NCBI RefSeq assembly: GCF_040807025.1
Contig: NC_090980.1
Location: 372,001-436,000, forward strand
Reading direction: 5' to 3'
DNA from: Struthio camelus
Taxonomy: Eukaryota > Chordata > Aves > Struthioniformes > Struthionidae
DNA length: 64,000 bases
Below the pieces are notes generated by a model. The model searched no databases, was not told the origin of the DNA, and was given only the letters and a program-made list of their open reading frames with translations. The translations under genes and the position numbers were made by a program. Positions 27,051-54,545 of the stretch are shown here, one piece after another; within the stretch, counting starts at the first letter, position 1, and each line of letters starts with the position of its first letter.

Positions 27051-27168
27051 CTATGCCACGTAGAGGCCACAGGCCCAGCCCAGGCATTTTGATGACCCCC
27101 CCTGACCCCCCACTTTAACTCTCTCCCCACAGCTCCCCGTGGCTGAAGCCCGGCCTGGCAAGAGGAAG

Positions 27169-44124
<16,956 letters not shown>

Positions 44125-44300
44125 AGGGCCCCGCCCCCCGCCGCTCTGACCCCGCCCCCGTCGCCGAGCAACAACCATTCCAGGCCGCCAGCCCTGCCCC
44201 CGTCGCCGCGGAGACAGAGGGCTGGGGCCGGGGCGTGGGGGGGCATGCTGTAAAATGACCGATTTCTTTTAATAACGTTAAATATTTTGAGACCTGATGT
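44125..44300 (+). terminator. CIC: CIC 3' UTR and probable 3' end
   Basis: A short 3' UTR after the stop ends in an AT-rich stretch (TTTTAATAACGTTAAATATTTTG, about 44267-44290) followed by GATGTGCTCGTTGCCTGTGTT, typical of a GU-rich downstream element. No perfect AATAAA is present; AATAAC or a similar variant would have to serve. Confidence 0.4.
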
Positions 44301-44639
44301 GCTCGTTGCCTGTGTTCCCCCCCCCCCAACACAGAATGTTCTGCCCCTGCAGTGGGGGCTGGGAGAGCGGGCTTCAGCCAATGGGATGGCAGGCTCGTCA
44401 GACAGCATGGTGGGCTGCACTGCCATTGGCTGTGGCTCTGTGGGGGAGAGAAGGGAGGTGCTATGAGTGGGTGGGGCCAGGGGTTGGGGCCACATCTGGC
44501 CACACCCCATTAAAGGTCTTGGAGCTGCCACACCTGTGTCCATGTCCCCCCCCCCGCCCCCCCGCACTGTGGGCCACCCTGGGGTGTCAGTGGGGCCTCC
44601 TGGGGTGGGCAGAGGGCCCCCAAGGGCGCCATAGGGCTG

Positions 44640-45235
44640 CCATCAGGGCACAGGGATGCCATGGGGCTGGTGAAGGGATGCCAGGGGGGCGCAGGGACGC
44701 TGTGGGGGTGGTGGTGGGGGGTGTTGATGGGACACAGGGATGTTGTGGGGTAACGGGGACACCATAGGGCCACTGTGCAGCTGGTATGGGACCACCATGG
44801 AGTCACAGGGACACCACAGGTACACCAACAGGCCACAGGAACACTGCATGGGGGGCACAGGGCCACAGGAGCGCCAGAGGGATGCTGTGGGGACACAGGG
44901 ACACCACAGGGCTGGCACGGGGATGCCACGGGGACACTGTGCGGCTGGTATGGGGATGCTGCAGGGACACCACGGAGCCCCGGGGATGCTGCAGGGACGC
45001 TGTGGGGATGCAGGGCTGCGGCGGGGATGCCACGGGGACACTGTGTGGCTGTGGCAGGGCAGTAGGGGCCATGTCGGGGCAGTGGCAGAGCTGTGGGGAG
45101 CTGATGGTGCTGGCAGCCTGGGGCAGCTCAGGAGGTGGGGCCAGCAGCCTGGAGGTGGAGCCAGCAGCCTGGGGGCAGCTCAGTGGACAGGGCCAGCAGC
45201 CTGGGGGCGGGACTGGCAGCTGGGGGAGGGAGCCC
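44640..45235. repeat. GGGGACACTGTGCGGCTGG array downstream of CIC
   Basis: Degenerate 25-60 bp units with GGGATGCCACGGGGACAC, GCTGGTATGGGGATGC, then CCAGCAGCCTGGGGGC units to 45235. No coding exon is recognised in it. Confidence 0.75.
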
Positions 45236-45636
45236 CCCTCTAGGTACCAGGGAGGAGACTGTCTCCATGCAGGGGATGTGGTGGCCCTGGTCCTGGGGGC
45301 ACTGTCATCCTCTGCCCCATGGGGACACGGTGACATCAGACCTTGGAGAAGCTGTGACCTCCTCCCACCCCATGGGGATACAGTGACCCAAGCCCCATGG
45401 AAATACTATGATGCCTGGCCCAACAGGGGAACGGTGGCCTCAGTCCTGGGGGGACACTGAGAACCCCACCCCCCACTCCATGGGGACACAGTGACACTGG
45501 CCCCACGATGGGGGGGGGGGCAACAGCAGACCTAGGGGACACCCAAAAGCCACAGGCCACCCAGGGCTGGGGCCCCACACTCCAGGCCCACAAAGGGGCT
45601 GCGCCACTCCCCACCCCCCGCCCACCTCAGGGTCAC

Positions 45637-45819
45637 CTTCCTTAGCGCTGGCTGGCCATTAGTGAGGCTGATGAGGTAATGCCACTCTCCAGGGCCCCGC
45701 TGCAGCTCCTCTCCTCCGCTCCGGCTGTGGCAGTGGATCGATGCCGGCCACGTCGGCACTGAACAACCTTGCAGCCCTGCAGCACCGGGGGAGGAGCATT
45801 CGTCAGGCTCCCGCCTGGG
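45637..45819 (-). other. unrecognised exon candidate
   Basis: On the minus strand a strong acceptor (CTGTCCTTGTCCCTGTTTCAG, ending 45820) is followed by a 183-bp stretch, open and exactly 61 codons in one frame (PRREPDECSSPG ... GEWHYLISLTNGQPALRK), ending at AAG|GTGACC. I recognise no family. Possible partner sequence upstream is 45840-46060 and a CCAAT-bearing CpG-rich start near 46.45-46.9 kb. In human PAFAH1B3 lies here on the same strand, but this does not look like it. Confidence 0.3.
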
Positions 45820-46439
45820 CTGAAACAGGGACAAGGACAGCACAGGGGTCAGTGGTGATGGCGCTGGCCAACAGGGCAGCAGGGCAGCTGTGCTGTGCGC
45901 CGGGCAGTATCTGGTATATGCCACCCTGGGCCCAGCCATCTGCTCAGCAGCACCAGAAGGAGCGGGGAGGCCACAGCATAGTGACAGTGGCCCCTGCCGT
46001 CCCCCTCGAAGCCTCTCAGCGGCAGGCAGGGTGACAAAACACATTGCACCTCGCATGGCAGCCAGGGCACGAGGGTTTCCCCACTCAGGGGTTCCCCTGG
46101 CAACCGCTCAGCCAATGGGGGCCTGGCACCCCAAGTGTGCAGCCAATCAGAGCATGGTTTTGCACATGCTCCCCCCCTCCCCCAGAGGGGGCTCCCAGAA
46201 GCTTCCACTCCCAACTGCTATGGCCACCCTGCCCCCCAAAGCATACAGAATCACCCCAAAACCTGCATGTAGGAAGCCTTGTAGCTGCCACTGGCTGGAA
46301 GAGGCTTTAGTGGGGGCCCTCGTCCTCGCAGTGGTGGTGGGGCAGAAGCTGACAGCTCTAGGGTGGCTAGTGAGGTGCTTAGCACCCTGGGGGCCTCAGC
46401 CACCTCCTCCTTGGAGCACGGGGCCGGGCAGGTGTCAGG

Positions 46440-46900
46440 CCGGCTTCCGACGGTGGCAAGTGCCTAACCTTGGCAGCAGCGGAGCCGCAGCGGCAGCCGG
46501 CCGGGCTACTCCCACCTCATGAACGTGGCACGGGCGTCCCTCCGCCGCCCACCGATACGCACCGTGAACCGCTCCTGCCTGCACCAGCAGAGGCGATGCC
46601 GCTATCCCGCGGCCGCCACGGCCTTTCTGTCTCCTGACAGAAACGCCCGCCAGCCAACCGCACGACTTCTTTCAGCTGTCCTTCAGCCCCGTGGCCAATG
46701 GCGACCTGGCTTTCATTCGGCCTCCTGGCAGGCGCCCAATCGGAAGCGGCGAGGCTCTTCCCGCCCTTTTCGGCGCAGGCACTTCCACACTGAGGGGCCG
46801 CTCCTTTCCCGCGCTCCACGGGCAGCAGCCAATCAGCGACGAGCGCGACGTGCCCCGTGCGCCCCAGACTCAACCAACTGCTAGAAGGGGGGGGGGGGTG
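46440..46900 (-). promoter_or_regulatory. CpG-rich start region with several CCAAT boxes
   Basis: CCAAT-type cores at about 46694 (GGCCAATGG), 46735 (GCCCAATCGG) and 46827 (AGCCAATCAG) precede, in minus sense, a GC-rich leader ending at a CTGCCAAG|GTTAGG donor near 46471. It could start the unrecognised minus-strand transcript, divergent from RPS19. Confidence 0.3.
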
Positions 46901-47144
46901 GAACCATCGAGAGGCCGGGGGAGGGAGTGGCGTGGGCAGAGCCATTGCAAGCACGGGGGGGGGGCAGAACCAGTGTAAGCATGGGGGGTTTGGCACTACC
47001 CCCCAGGCAAGGGCATTTTCCTTAATTTCCTTTTTCAGAGACTGACTTGACAACTAACCACCACTTGCACTGATCCATTTCCTTATCTGAGTTGCTCCAT
47101 GTGGGGCCAGGAGCAAGATGGGAGTGCGCCCTCCTTCCCGGATG

Positions 47145-47400
47145 GGCCATGTGACGTCACGGGTGAATGTGACTCCGCGAGGGCCTCGCGATGTCACAGG
47201 CGGGCACCTGCACTGGGCCGCGGTTGGGCCACCATGCAGGGTGGGCATTGGGACATCATATCTCGCTGCTGTGATGTCACTGAACGGTGATGACATCACA
47301 GCCATGGCGCCGTGTGTGGCCGTGGCTAGGCGCGCGAGGCGCTGTGATGTCATGGCAACGCGGTGCGGCGCGAGCCCGGAGCCGTGACATCACGCGGAGG
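47145..47400. promoter_or_regulatory. cluster of CRE and CRE-like octamers upstream of RPS19
   Basis: TGACGTCA at 47152-47159, TGATGTCA at 47272-47279 and 47345-47352, TGACATCA at 47291-47298 and 47385-47392, plus 7-of-8 matches near 47189 and 47251. TGATGTCA and TGACATCA are what a methylated TGACGTCA becomes after CpG deamination on one or the other strand, and both still bind some CREB/ATF proteins. Confidence 0.5.
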
Positions 47401-47535
47401 CGGGACGGCCGCCCGAGTGCCGGCGCTCTGGCGCCCCCGCGCGGCCGCGCCAAGCCGCGCCCCTCACTTCCGCCCCGGCAGCGCCTCGCCCCGCCCCCTC
47501 TGCGCGCTGACTGGCCGCGCGGAAGTGCCGCGGGC

Positions 47536-47645
47536 GCGGATTGGCGGAGCGGCTCTCGCGAGACCCCGAGCCCTGTGTCTTGCCCTGGGCAGCCCCGCAC
47601 CGTCTCTTTCCCAGCGCAGCCGCGAGCGGAGGCGACAGCGAGGTC
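47536..47645 (+). promoter_or_regulatory. RPS19: RPS19 core promoter, 5' TOP start and leader exon
   Basis: GATTGGCGG CCAAT box (about 47539), a perfect TCTCGCGAGA palindrome (47554-47563) and a polypyrimidine CTCTTTCCC beginning at about 47604, the expected 5' TOP cap-site tract of a ribosomal protein gene. The noncoding leader probably ends at GCGAG|GTCGGC (47642). TOP control by mTOR/LARP1 is inferred from the family. Confidence 0.6.
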
Positions 47646-47855
47646 GGCGCCGGGCGGCGGGCGCGGGGGGCCCGGGGCCGGGGGAGGCGAACCGCGGCCG
47701 GCAGCGCGCGTCGGGCCGCGCCCGAGGGGCGGCGGGCGGGTGGCCGGGGCCGGGCGGAGCTCGAGGCTGGGGAAGGGGGGTTGCTCGCGGCCTAGCTCGG
47801 CCTGGCCTGGGCGGTCGCTGCCGGTGCCGGCGGGGCCAGGCCGCGGCGGGGCTGA

Positions 47856-48660
<805 letters not shown>

Positions 48661-48674
48661 GATGGACTTTGCCT

Positions 48675-48680
48675 AATAAA
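48675..48680 (+). terminator. RPS19: RPS19 poly(A) signal
   Basis: AATAAA lies 15 bp after the stop codon, followed by GTGCGGTGCTACTGTGTTGTC, a GU-rich element. The very short 3' UTR is typical for ribosomal protein genes. Confidence 0.9.
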
Positions 48681-48719
48681 AATGAGCCCGACCCATGTGC
48701 GGTGCTACTGTGTTGTCTT

Positions 48720-49300
48720 TCTTCGTCCCCCTTCCCACTGTGGCTGGCGGTCGCCCGCTGCTGAGCTTGAAATTTGGGCTGAGAGCAGTAAATTGGAGCC
48801 TCCTGGTTTTCAGCTTGATCTGGTCCAGGGCTGGGATGCAGAGCTGGTGTCTTCCAGGTGCTGCTTGGAAAAGCAAGGCTTTTGGGCAGCAAAAAGCCAG
48901 TGCTCGCACCCAAAAGGCCTTGCGGGGCAAGGATGAGGAGGGGGCACGGAGGAAGCATATGCGGCTAGCTCTGTGCCTGCCAGGTCCATGATCCTGGGGG
49001 GTATGTGAAGGTTCCTGTCGGCACGGTGAATGGCTGGTGCATCCAACGCTCCAAACTCACTCTCCTTCCCTCATTTCTTGTTGCTGGCAGCTTAACACTG
49101 CTGTGACTTCCAAAGAAATGCCACTGCTGGAGGACAAATGCAGGAGAAACACTGGCACCGGGGGTTATTTTTAAGCTCAAAGCAGGATTTAGAGGGAAGT
49201 TGTCACCTCGGCTGTAGCTGGGGCTTTGCTTGCCCTGTGCCCTAAGGCTCCCAGAGCCTTAGGAGCGCTTGACTGCCAGTCTGCCGTCTGGAGCACCACT
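48720..49300. other. spacer with no recognised feature
   Basis: Ordinary, moderately GC-rich unique-looking DNA; no exon, RNA gene or tandem repeat identified. Confidence 0.5.
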
Positions 49301-49307
49301 GAGGGGC

Positions 49308-49420
49308 TCTGTGGTGCTTTGCAAACTTAATTAATCCTGCACTGTGTCTGGGAGGGAAGCACCTAACCACAGCTGCAGAGAGGGGGAAGGCAGAGCAGTG
49401 CTGCAGCCAGAACTCATGTA
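49308..49420 (+). repeat. MIR/CORE-SINE-like fragment
   Basis: GGTGCTTTGCAAACTTAATTAATCCTGCACTGTG followed by GGGAGGGAAGCACC and GCAGAGAGGGGGAAG resembles the central part of MIR-type elements (GCGCTTTACAAACATTAA ... AATCCTCACAAC ... GGAAACTGAGG). The divergence suggests great age. Confidence 0.45.
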
Positions 49421-49744
49421 GTGAATTTGTGTTGGTGGCCAAGGAGCAGTGGTGTCCTGAGGAGGTGACACAAGGGTGGGGGGAGGGGCAGCTGCCATTT
49501 ACCTGCAGGGTTCTCTCTCCAGCCAGGCTGAAGGTCGGCAAGAGCAATTGGCCCTCCATGGTGACAGATCAGGGCAGTAGCCCTCATTTCCTTGGAGGGG
49601 GGGGATGGCAGGAAGGGCAGCTGTTTACTAGGTGCTGGGGATGGGGGGAGCAGTCATTTAACAGCTGTCTCATGGTCACATAATGGGGAGAGAGAGCAAC
49701 CATTTAACAGTCCCATGTGTGGTAGGGCAGCAGGTGTCCAAGGA

Positions 49745-50255
49745 GTGCAGGGGGTAGGCAGGGGTGGCCGTTTAACAGCCTTTGGGCTTGTATGGGTCTG
49801 GGCTGGGTCTTACGGGTTTGTACGGGTCTGCACGGGGCTCTATGGGCTCATGCAGGCTCATAGGGGGCTGTACAGGTTCCTATGGGTCCGTGCTGGGCTC
49901 TGTGGGCTTGTACGGGTCGAAATGCGACTCCACCGGCTCATATGGGCCTACATAGAGCTTTACAGGCTCATCGGGACCTGCCCCAGGCCCTACGGGATTG
50001 TTTGTGCCTGTATCAGGCTTGAGGGGCTCGGCTCGTATGGGCTTGTGCCAAGCTTGTACTGACCCGCACGGGGCTCTTATGGGCTGTTACAGACCTGTGC
50101 CGAGCTTGTTAGGCTCGTAGGGGCCCGCACCAGGCCCTATGCACTCGTCCAGGACTGTGCCAGGCCCTGTGGGCCCATACGGCCTCGCGCCAGGCCTCAT
50201 GGGCTCGTAGGATCCCGCGCCGGGCTCGACGGCTCGTACGGGCCGGTGCCGAGCT
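49745..50255. repeat. TACGGGTCTGTRCNGGGCTCTATGGGCTCGT minisatellite
   Basis: About 16 degenerate units of 30-35 bp with cores GGGCTCGTACGGGTC and GCCAGGCCCTATG. It sits upstream of the NRF1-type array. Confidence 0.8.
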
Positions 50256-50269
50256 GGCCTTCCCTCTGC

Positions 50270-50460
50270 ACCCGGGGGCGCGCATGCGCAGTGCCTCTCT
50301 CCTGCTCCTCACCGTCCTCTGCTGTCGAAACGGCGGCACTGCACCCGGGGGCGCGCATGCGCAGTGCCTCTCTCCTGCTCCTCACCGTCCTCTGCTGTCG
50401 AAACGGCGGCACTGCACCCGGGGGCGCGCATGCGCAGTGCCTCTCTCCTGCTCTCTGCTG
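50270..50460. repeat. 73-bp tandem repeat carrying NRF1-type sites
   Basis: Two and a half near-identical units (starting near 50271, 50345, 50418), each beginning CCCGGGGGCGCGCATGCGCAG and continuing TGCCTCTCTCCTGCT, TCCTCTGCTGTCGAAAC. Every unit has a perfect GCGCATGCGC. Decayed relatives lie at 50737-50815 and the GCGCATGCGC core recurs at about 50837 and 50895. Confidence 0.85.
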
Positions 50461-50734
50461 CCCTCGCGTGCCGGCACAGCGGTTCTGCACCAAAAGCCTG
50501 CTTATGCGCCGTGTTTTACATGGCTCCCTGCTGCGCCGCGCCCCCCCCCCCGCCAAGTTTTCGAAGTAGCGTTACTGCATGCGGTCGGGGGGGGGGTCCC
50601 AATCGCATGTGGTTCCCCGTGCTCACTGCTACCCTCGGGGGGTCTAGAAACCAGTACTGCAGCTCTGTTGCGCACAGTTCTGCAGTGGTTCCGTCGTGCT
50701 CATTGCTGCCCCCGGATTTTGAAAAACAAAAGCG

Positions 50735-50996
50735 GCACTGCACCCGGGGAAGCGCATGCGCAGTGTTTCTGGCCTGCTCTCTACTGCCCTCTGCTGTCGA
50801 AATAGAGGCACTGCTCTCCCTCGCCGTTCGGAGCCAGCGCATGCGCGGTGCTTGAGAGCCAAGCTCCTGCCGCTGCCGCGCTCCGTTCGCGGCTGGCGCA
50901 TGCGCGGCTCCCGGGAGCAGCATGGCGGCGAACAGGGAGGGAGGCGGCGGCGGATGAGGGCCGAGGCCCCCTGGAGTCGAGGATCCGGGGGCCCCG
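50735..50996 (+). promoter_or_regulatory. CpG-rich promoter with first exon of an unknown transcript
   Basis: Three more GCGCATGCGC sites (about 50752, 50838, 50895) precede a purine-rich leader with AGCATGGCGGCGAAC and a donor GGCCCCG|GTGAGG after 50996. The ATG opens only an 11-codon frame (MAANREGGGGG), so if it is the real leader the transcript is noncoding or the start lies further on. Confidence 0.4.
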
Positions 50997-51329
50997 GTGA
51001 GGCGAGCGCGTCGCTTCGGGTCGCTGCGGGCGTCGGGCGGTCTCCTGCCGCTGGGGCCGTCGCTGCGTGGAGGCGGAGGTGCGGGGCGAGGTTTGGGGAG
51101 GGGCTCGGGCGGGGTCGGCTCGGAGCGCGGGTTTGACCGCCCCTTTGCCGTGTGTCGCCCTCAGGGCCCCGGCTCCTCCCCGGCGCGGCCGGGGCGGGCG
51201 CTGGGCACCAGCCAACCCGGGCACCAACTGCTAAAACCCTTGTTGAGCCTCACTAAGCCTTGCACCCTCCTGGCCCTTTGCTGCCCCAAAGCCATGGGGT
51301 TCCCCAGTCCAGTATGTGTCAATGGGTCC

Positions 51330-51690
51330 TCCGTTGCCTCTGACATCTCCCTAAGCACTTGTATGCTGCTGCACAGGAGTCTGGATGTCTCTGGAAGTGG
51401 CACAGCAGCCTGATGCCTCTTCTTGTCGGGGACGTGGGGTCCTTCGCAGCTCTTCTGGCATATGGGGCCCTTGGTGCCCTGCTGCCTCTTCTGGCATTCC
51501 CTACAAGCTCGTAGATCCCTCCTCCTCCTCCCCTCTGGTGGGGTGCCAGACCGGTGGCTCCCCCTGCAAAGCTGACATGCAGCACCGCTATGCACTCAGT
51601 ACACATCTGGGATGGCACCCCTGCCCTGAAGGCCCTGCAGATTCCCACCCTTCCCGCAACCAGTTCCCCCAAAGCCATTAAACCACCCAC
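51330..51690 (-). other. possible decayed piggyBac-like C-terminal Cys-rich segment
   Basis: Minus-strand reading gives VGICRAFRAGVPSQMCTECIAVLHVSF, which recalls the CRVC...YxCxECxVxLCVxPCF finger at the end of piggyBac-family transposases, though several cysteines are missing. The similarity is short and low; it may be chance. Confidence 0.18.
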
Positions 51691-51858
51691 AGATCCCCCT
51701 CTTAAAATAGAAACAGGTTAGTCCTAAGAGGTAGATGAATGTAGCTTTGAGTAATGTGAAGAGCAGCGGTTATGTCAATCACCCTGAAAGCCTTGGAGAA
51801 GTGGTCCAAAAATCTGATACCCTCCTGGCCTCATCAGTCCTTTTGCTTTGTTTGGCAG

Positions 51859-51949
51859 GGCAGTCCACCGAAGGAGGACATCTTGAAGAGAAGCAGCCTA
51901 GACTTCGCAATCCACTTGTTCGCTTTGGTCATCACCTTTGAGACAAGTG
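51859..51949 (+). other. exon-like segment A, related to segment B at 53.25 kb
   Basis: A strong acceptor (CCTTTTGCTTTGTTTGGCAG) precedes a stretch containing ATCTTGAAGAGAAGCAGCCT, in one frame SPPKEDILKRSSLDFAIHLFALVITFET. The only donor in reach (ACAA|GTGTCC) is weak. It aligns with segment B over about 50 bp. No known family. Confidence 0.28.
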
Positions 51950-53253
51950 TCCACTTATAGGAGGAATCTAGGAGATGTAGCAAAAAGGTAATAGGTTTGA
52001 AACAGAAGCAAGCAAATTAAATGCTTTCATCCTTCCATGCAGTTAAAGATTGAGAGAATTGTGGGTTAAGCATGTGTACACAAGGGTTTGAGAAAGGATA
52101 CTGGACAGTATGGTAATACTGAACCAGAATAAATGTAATGTGAAGATAGTGTAGGTAACGTGCCTACCTGTCTCATAACTTAGCTCTAACTGCTGTATGT
52201 AATGTTTCCAGACAGTTTTCCCTGTACCGTATGATGGCAAATGAACAGACAGCAGCGTATCCTTCCAAAAGGGGGGTTGCGGGAAGTGGTATTTGTGGCT
52301 TGCATGTTATTATTTATGTTGCTTGTGTATGTATTAGATCTGCTTTTGTGCTTAAAAACAACTTTAGTTTCTTATGATTTTCTGCAGAGCTTTCAGCTTT
52401 TTTGCTTTGCTTTATACTTTTGTAGGGTGATGGATTTTACCATGCCTCTATCAGCAAGCGCTGGCTGACAGTTATCCTGTCCCAACTGAGACTCTTAGGC
52501 AAGACGGAGGAGTTCAGACGCACAGCCTGCCAGAAGAACGTCGCCTGGGAGGGGTTGCTAGCCTTGAGCTGTAGGTGCTGATGCCTATGGCTCGTTCTGC
52601 ATATGGCTACTACTATAGCGGTAGTATTTTTGTGTTTATAAATTGTGTTAATCCTAGGCATTCAGAACATCGGGGAACGACTATATGCTGCCGTGAAGAA
52701 TTACAGGCTTACCCCCCTCAGACCTCTGTAAGTTATCGCAGGTCAAGAGCGGCCAGGAGAATCCAAACGCCAGCGGACGCGTCCTCTGCCCGGTCCTGAT
52801 GAGGCGCCTTCGGCCGTAGGAAAGTTGGCAGCGTCCTTACCGGACCTGTGAGTAATAAGCCACAATTCACGGACCGGCAAAGGAGAGGGGGAATAGCGAC
52901 TGGCAGCCCAGTCACTATGGCATTGCGGGTGCTAGCAGGGCCACAAGGTCTGTGTGAAGCCTCACCTGCCTGTTTGGACCTTTATTTTGGTCTGTTCACC
53001 TGGAATAACCAGTGAGGCCTAAAATAAGAATTTTTGTGGCTAGATGGGTAACCTGTGACCCCACCTGTCTTTGCCTTGCTTTGTTGCTTAATGTAGTAAC
53101 AGTAACTTGGGACCCCAGAATAAAAACTGTTACAATGCTTAAAGGAGTATCTGCATTTGCCCAGGTTAGGGAATCATAATGAAAGCTGGGAGAGGGGAGA
53201 CGGCTCTAAAATGAGAACCTCCCAGTGACCTTGGTGGTTTGATTCATTTGCAG
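51950..53253. other. lower-GC spacer between segments A and B
   Basis: A marked drop in GC relative to the left half of the window; no convincing gene, tRNA or repeat. A pyrimidine-rich acceptor-like tract (CTTTGCTTTATACTTTTGTAG, ending 52425) could begin another exon, without a clear donor. Confidence 0.35.
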
Positions 53254-53337
53254 GATAACGTTCCAAGGGCCAGCAACTTGAAGAGGAGCAGCTCAACCCA
53301 TTTTGTTGATTTCGGTGATGCTGTTTCAAGGAAGCAT
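53254..53337 (+). other. exon-like segment B
   Basis: An 84-bp, 28-codon open segment between GATTCATTTGCAG and AAGCAT|GTGAGTAC reads DNVPRASNLKRSSSTHFVDFGDAVSRKH. It shares LKRSS and flanking nucleotides with segment A, so the two look like a duplicated exon of one transcript, coding or not. No known family. Confidence 0.3.
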
Positions 53338-53699
53338 GTGAGTACAGGAGGGTTGGGGAGGGTTTTCAAACGAGACAGGGAAGAACAAGGAAGATTTGAG
53401 TGTGTGGAAAAACTAGGTGCTATGAGTACAGAAGTTCTTAAGGGCTGAGAGAATTTAGGGGTTAAGCGTGTGCATATGAAGGTCTGAAAGGGGCTAATGC
53501 ACAAGGAATAGTAAAAGACCATGACTGAACGCAAGGGTCCGCCTCAGTCTGGGCCCGTGCGTGCACCCTCGCTCTTGCAGACACAGACACTCTGGAGGTG
53601 TAGGGATACGGGTAAGCAGGACCACAAGCAGGACTTGGGGAAAACAGCGTGCAGAGAGCTCTGCGTGCTCAGCAGATGAGTGGGGCTGGAGCATGTCAA

Positions 53700-54545
53700 G
53701 GGCTGTTCTGAGCTGTCTGGATCCATCCGGTTCGACTCGCTGTCCCTCTGTCCAGCTCTCCATCTTTCTCTTTCTTTCCCCGTAGTTTTGTCCGGTACCC
53801 CATCGCTTTGTTTAGCTACTCGTTCCTCTGCCCAACTCCCCATCCCGCTTGTACTCTTTCCATGCTTCTGTCACTATCTACTTCCCTCTGACTGGCTCCC
53901 TATCACTCTATCCAACTCACCATCATCCTCTCCTGATCCCACTACCATCTTGCCGTCCCTCTGTCCGGCTCTCTCTGCCGCTCGTCTGTCTCTCTGTACC
54001 TTTCCAGGCCTACGTCTGACCTCTCCAGTCTTCTCTTTCTATTTCCATCCCTCTGTTCAGCTCCCCATCCATCTATTTGCCTCCCTATCCCTGTTTTCCA
54101 TCTCATCTGTCTGACTTCCCCTCCTTCTTTTTCTACCTTTCTGGCTGGCTCTTCATCCTTCCCCTTTTCTTCTCGTGGCTCTGACTGGCTCCCTGTCCTT
54201 CTCTTTCAGTCTCCATTCCTCTGTCTGGTTCTCCACCCTTCTCTTTTACTCCCGGTCCCTCTGTCTGCTTCTCCTTCCCTCCTTTCCTCTCTTTATTTTT
54301 CTGTCCACCTCCACATCCCTCTTTTTCTCTCCTGCTCCCTGGTCCTCTGTCCAGCCCTCCATCCATCTGTCTGGCCCTCTATCCCTCTCTTTCTATTCCT
54401 TTGTCTAGGGCCCTGACCCTGGGGCCAGGGTTCCATCCTTCTCTTTCTTTCTTTCTCTCTCTATCTGCCAAGCTTTCTATCCCTCTTTTCTTCTGCTCCC
54501 TGTCCCTCTGTCCCATCATTCCTTTGAGTTTTGTCTGGTGTGGCT
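53700..54545. repeat. pyrimidine-rich degenerate repeat
   Basis: About 20 loose units of 35-45 bp built on CCCTCTGTCCGGCTCCCCATC plus TCTCTTTCT. The plus strand is nearly all pyrimidine for 840 bp, so it has triplex-forming potential. Confidence 0.7.
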
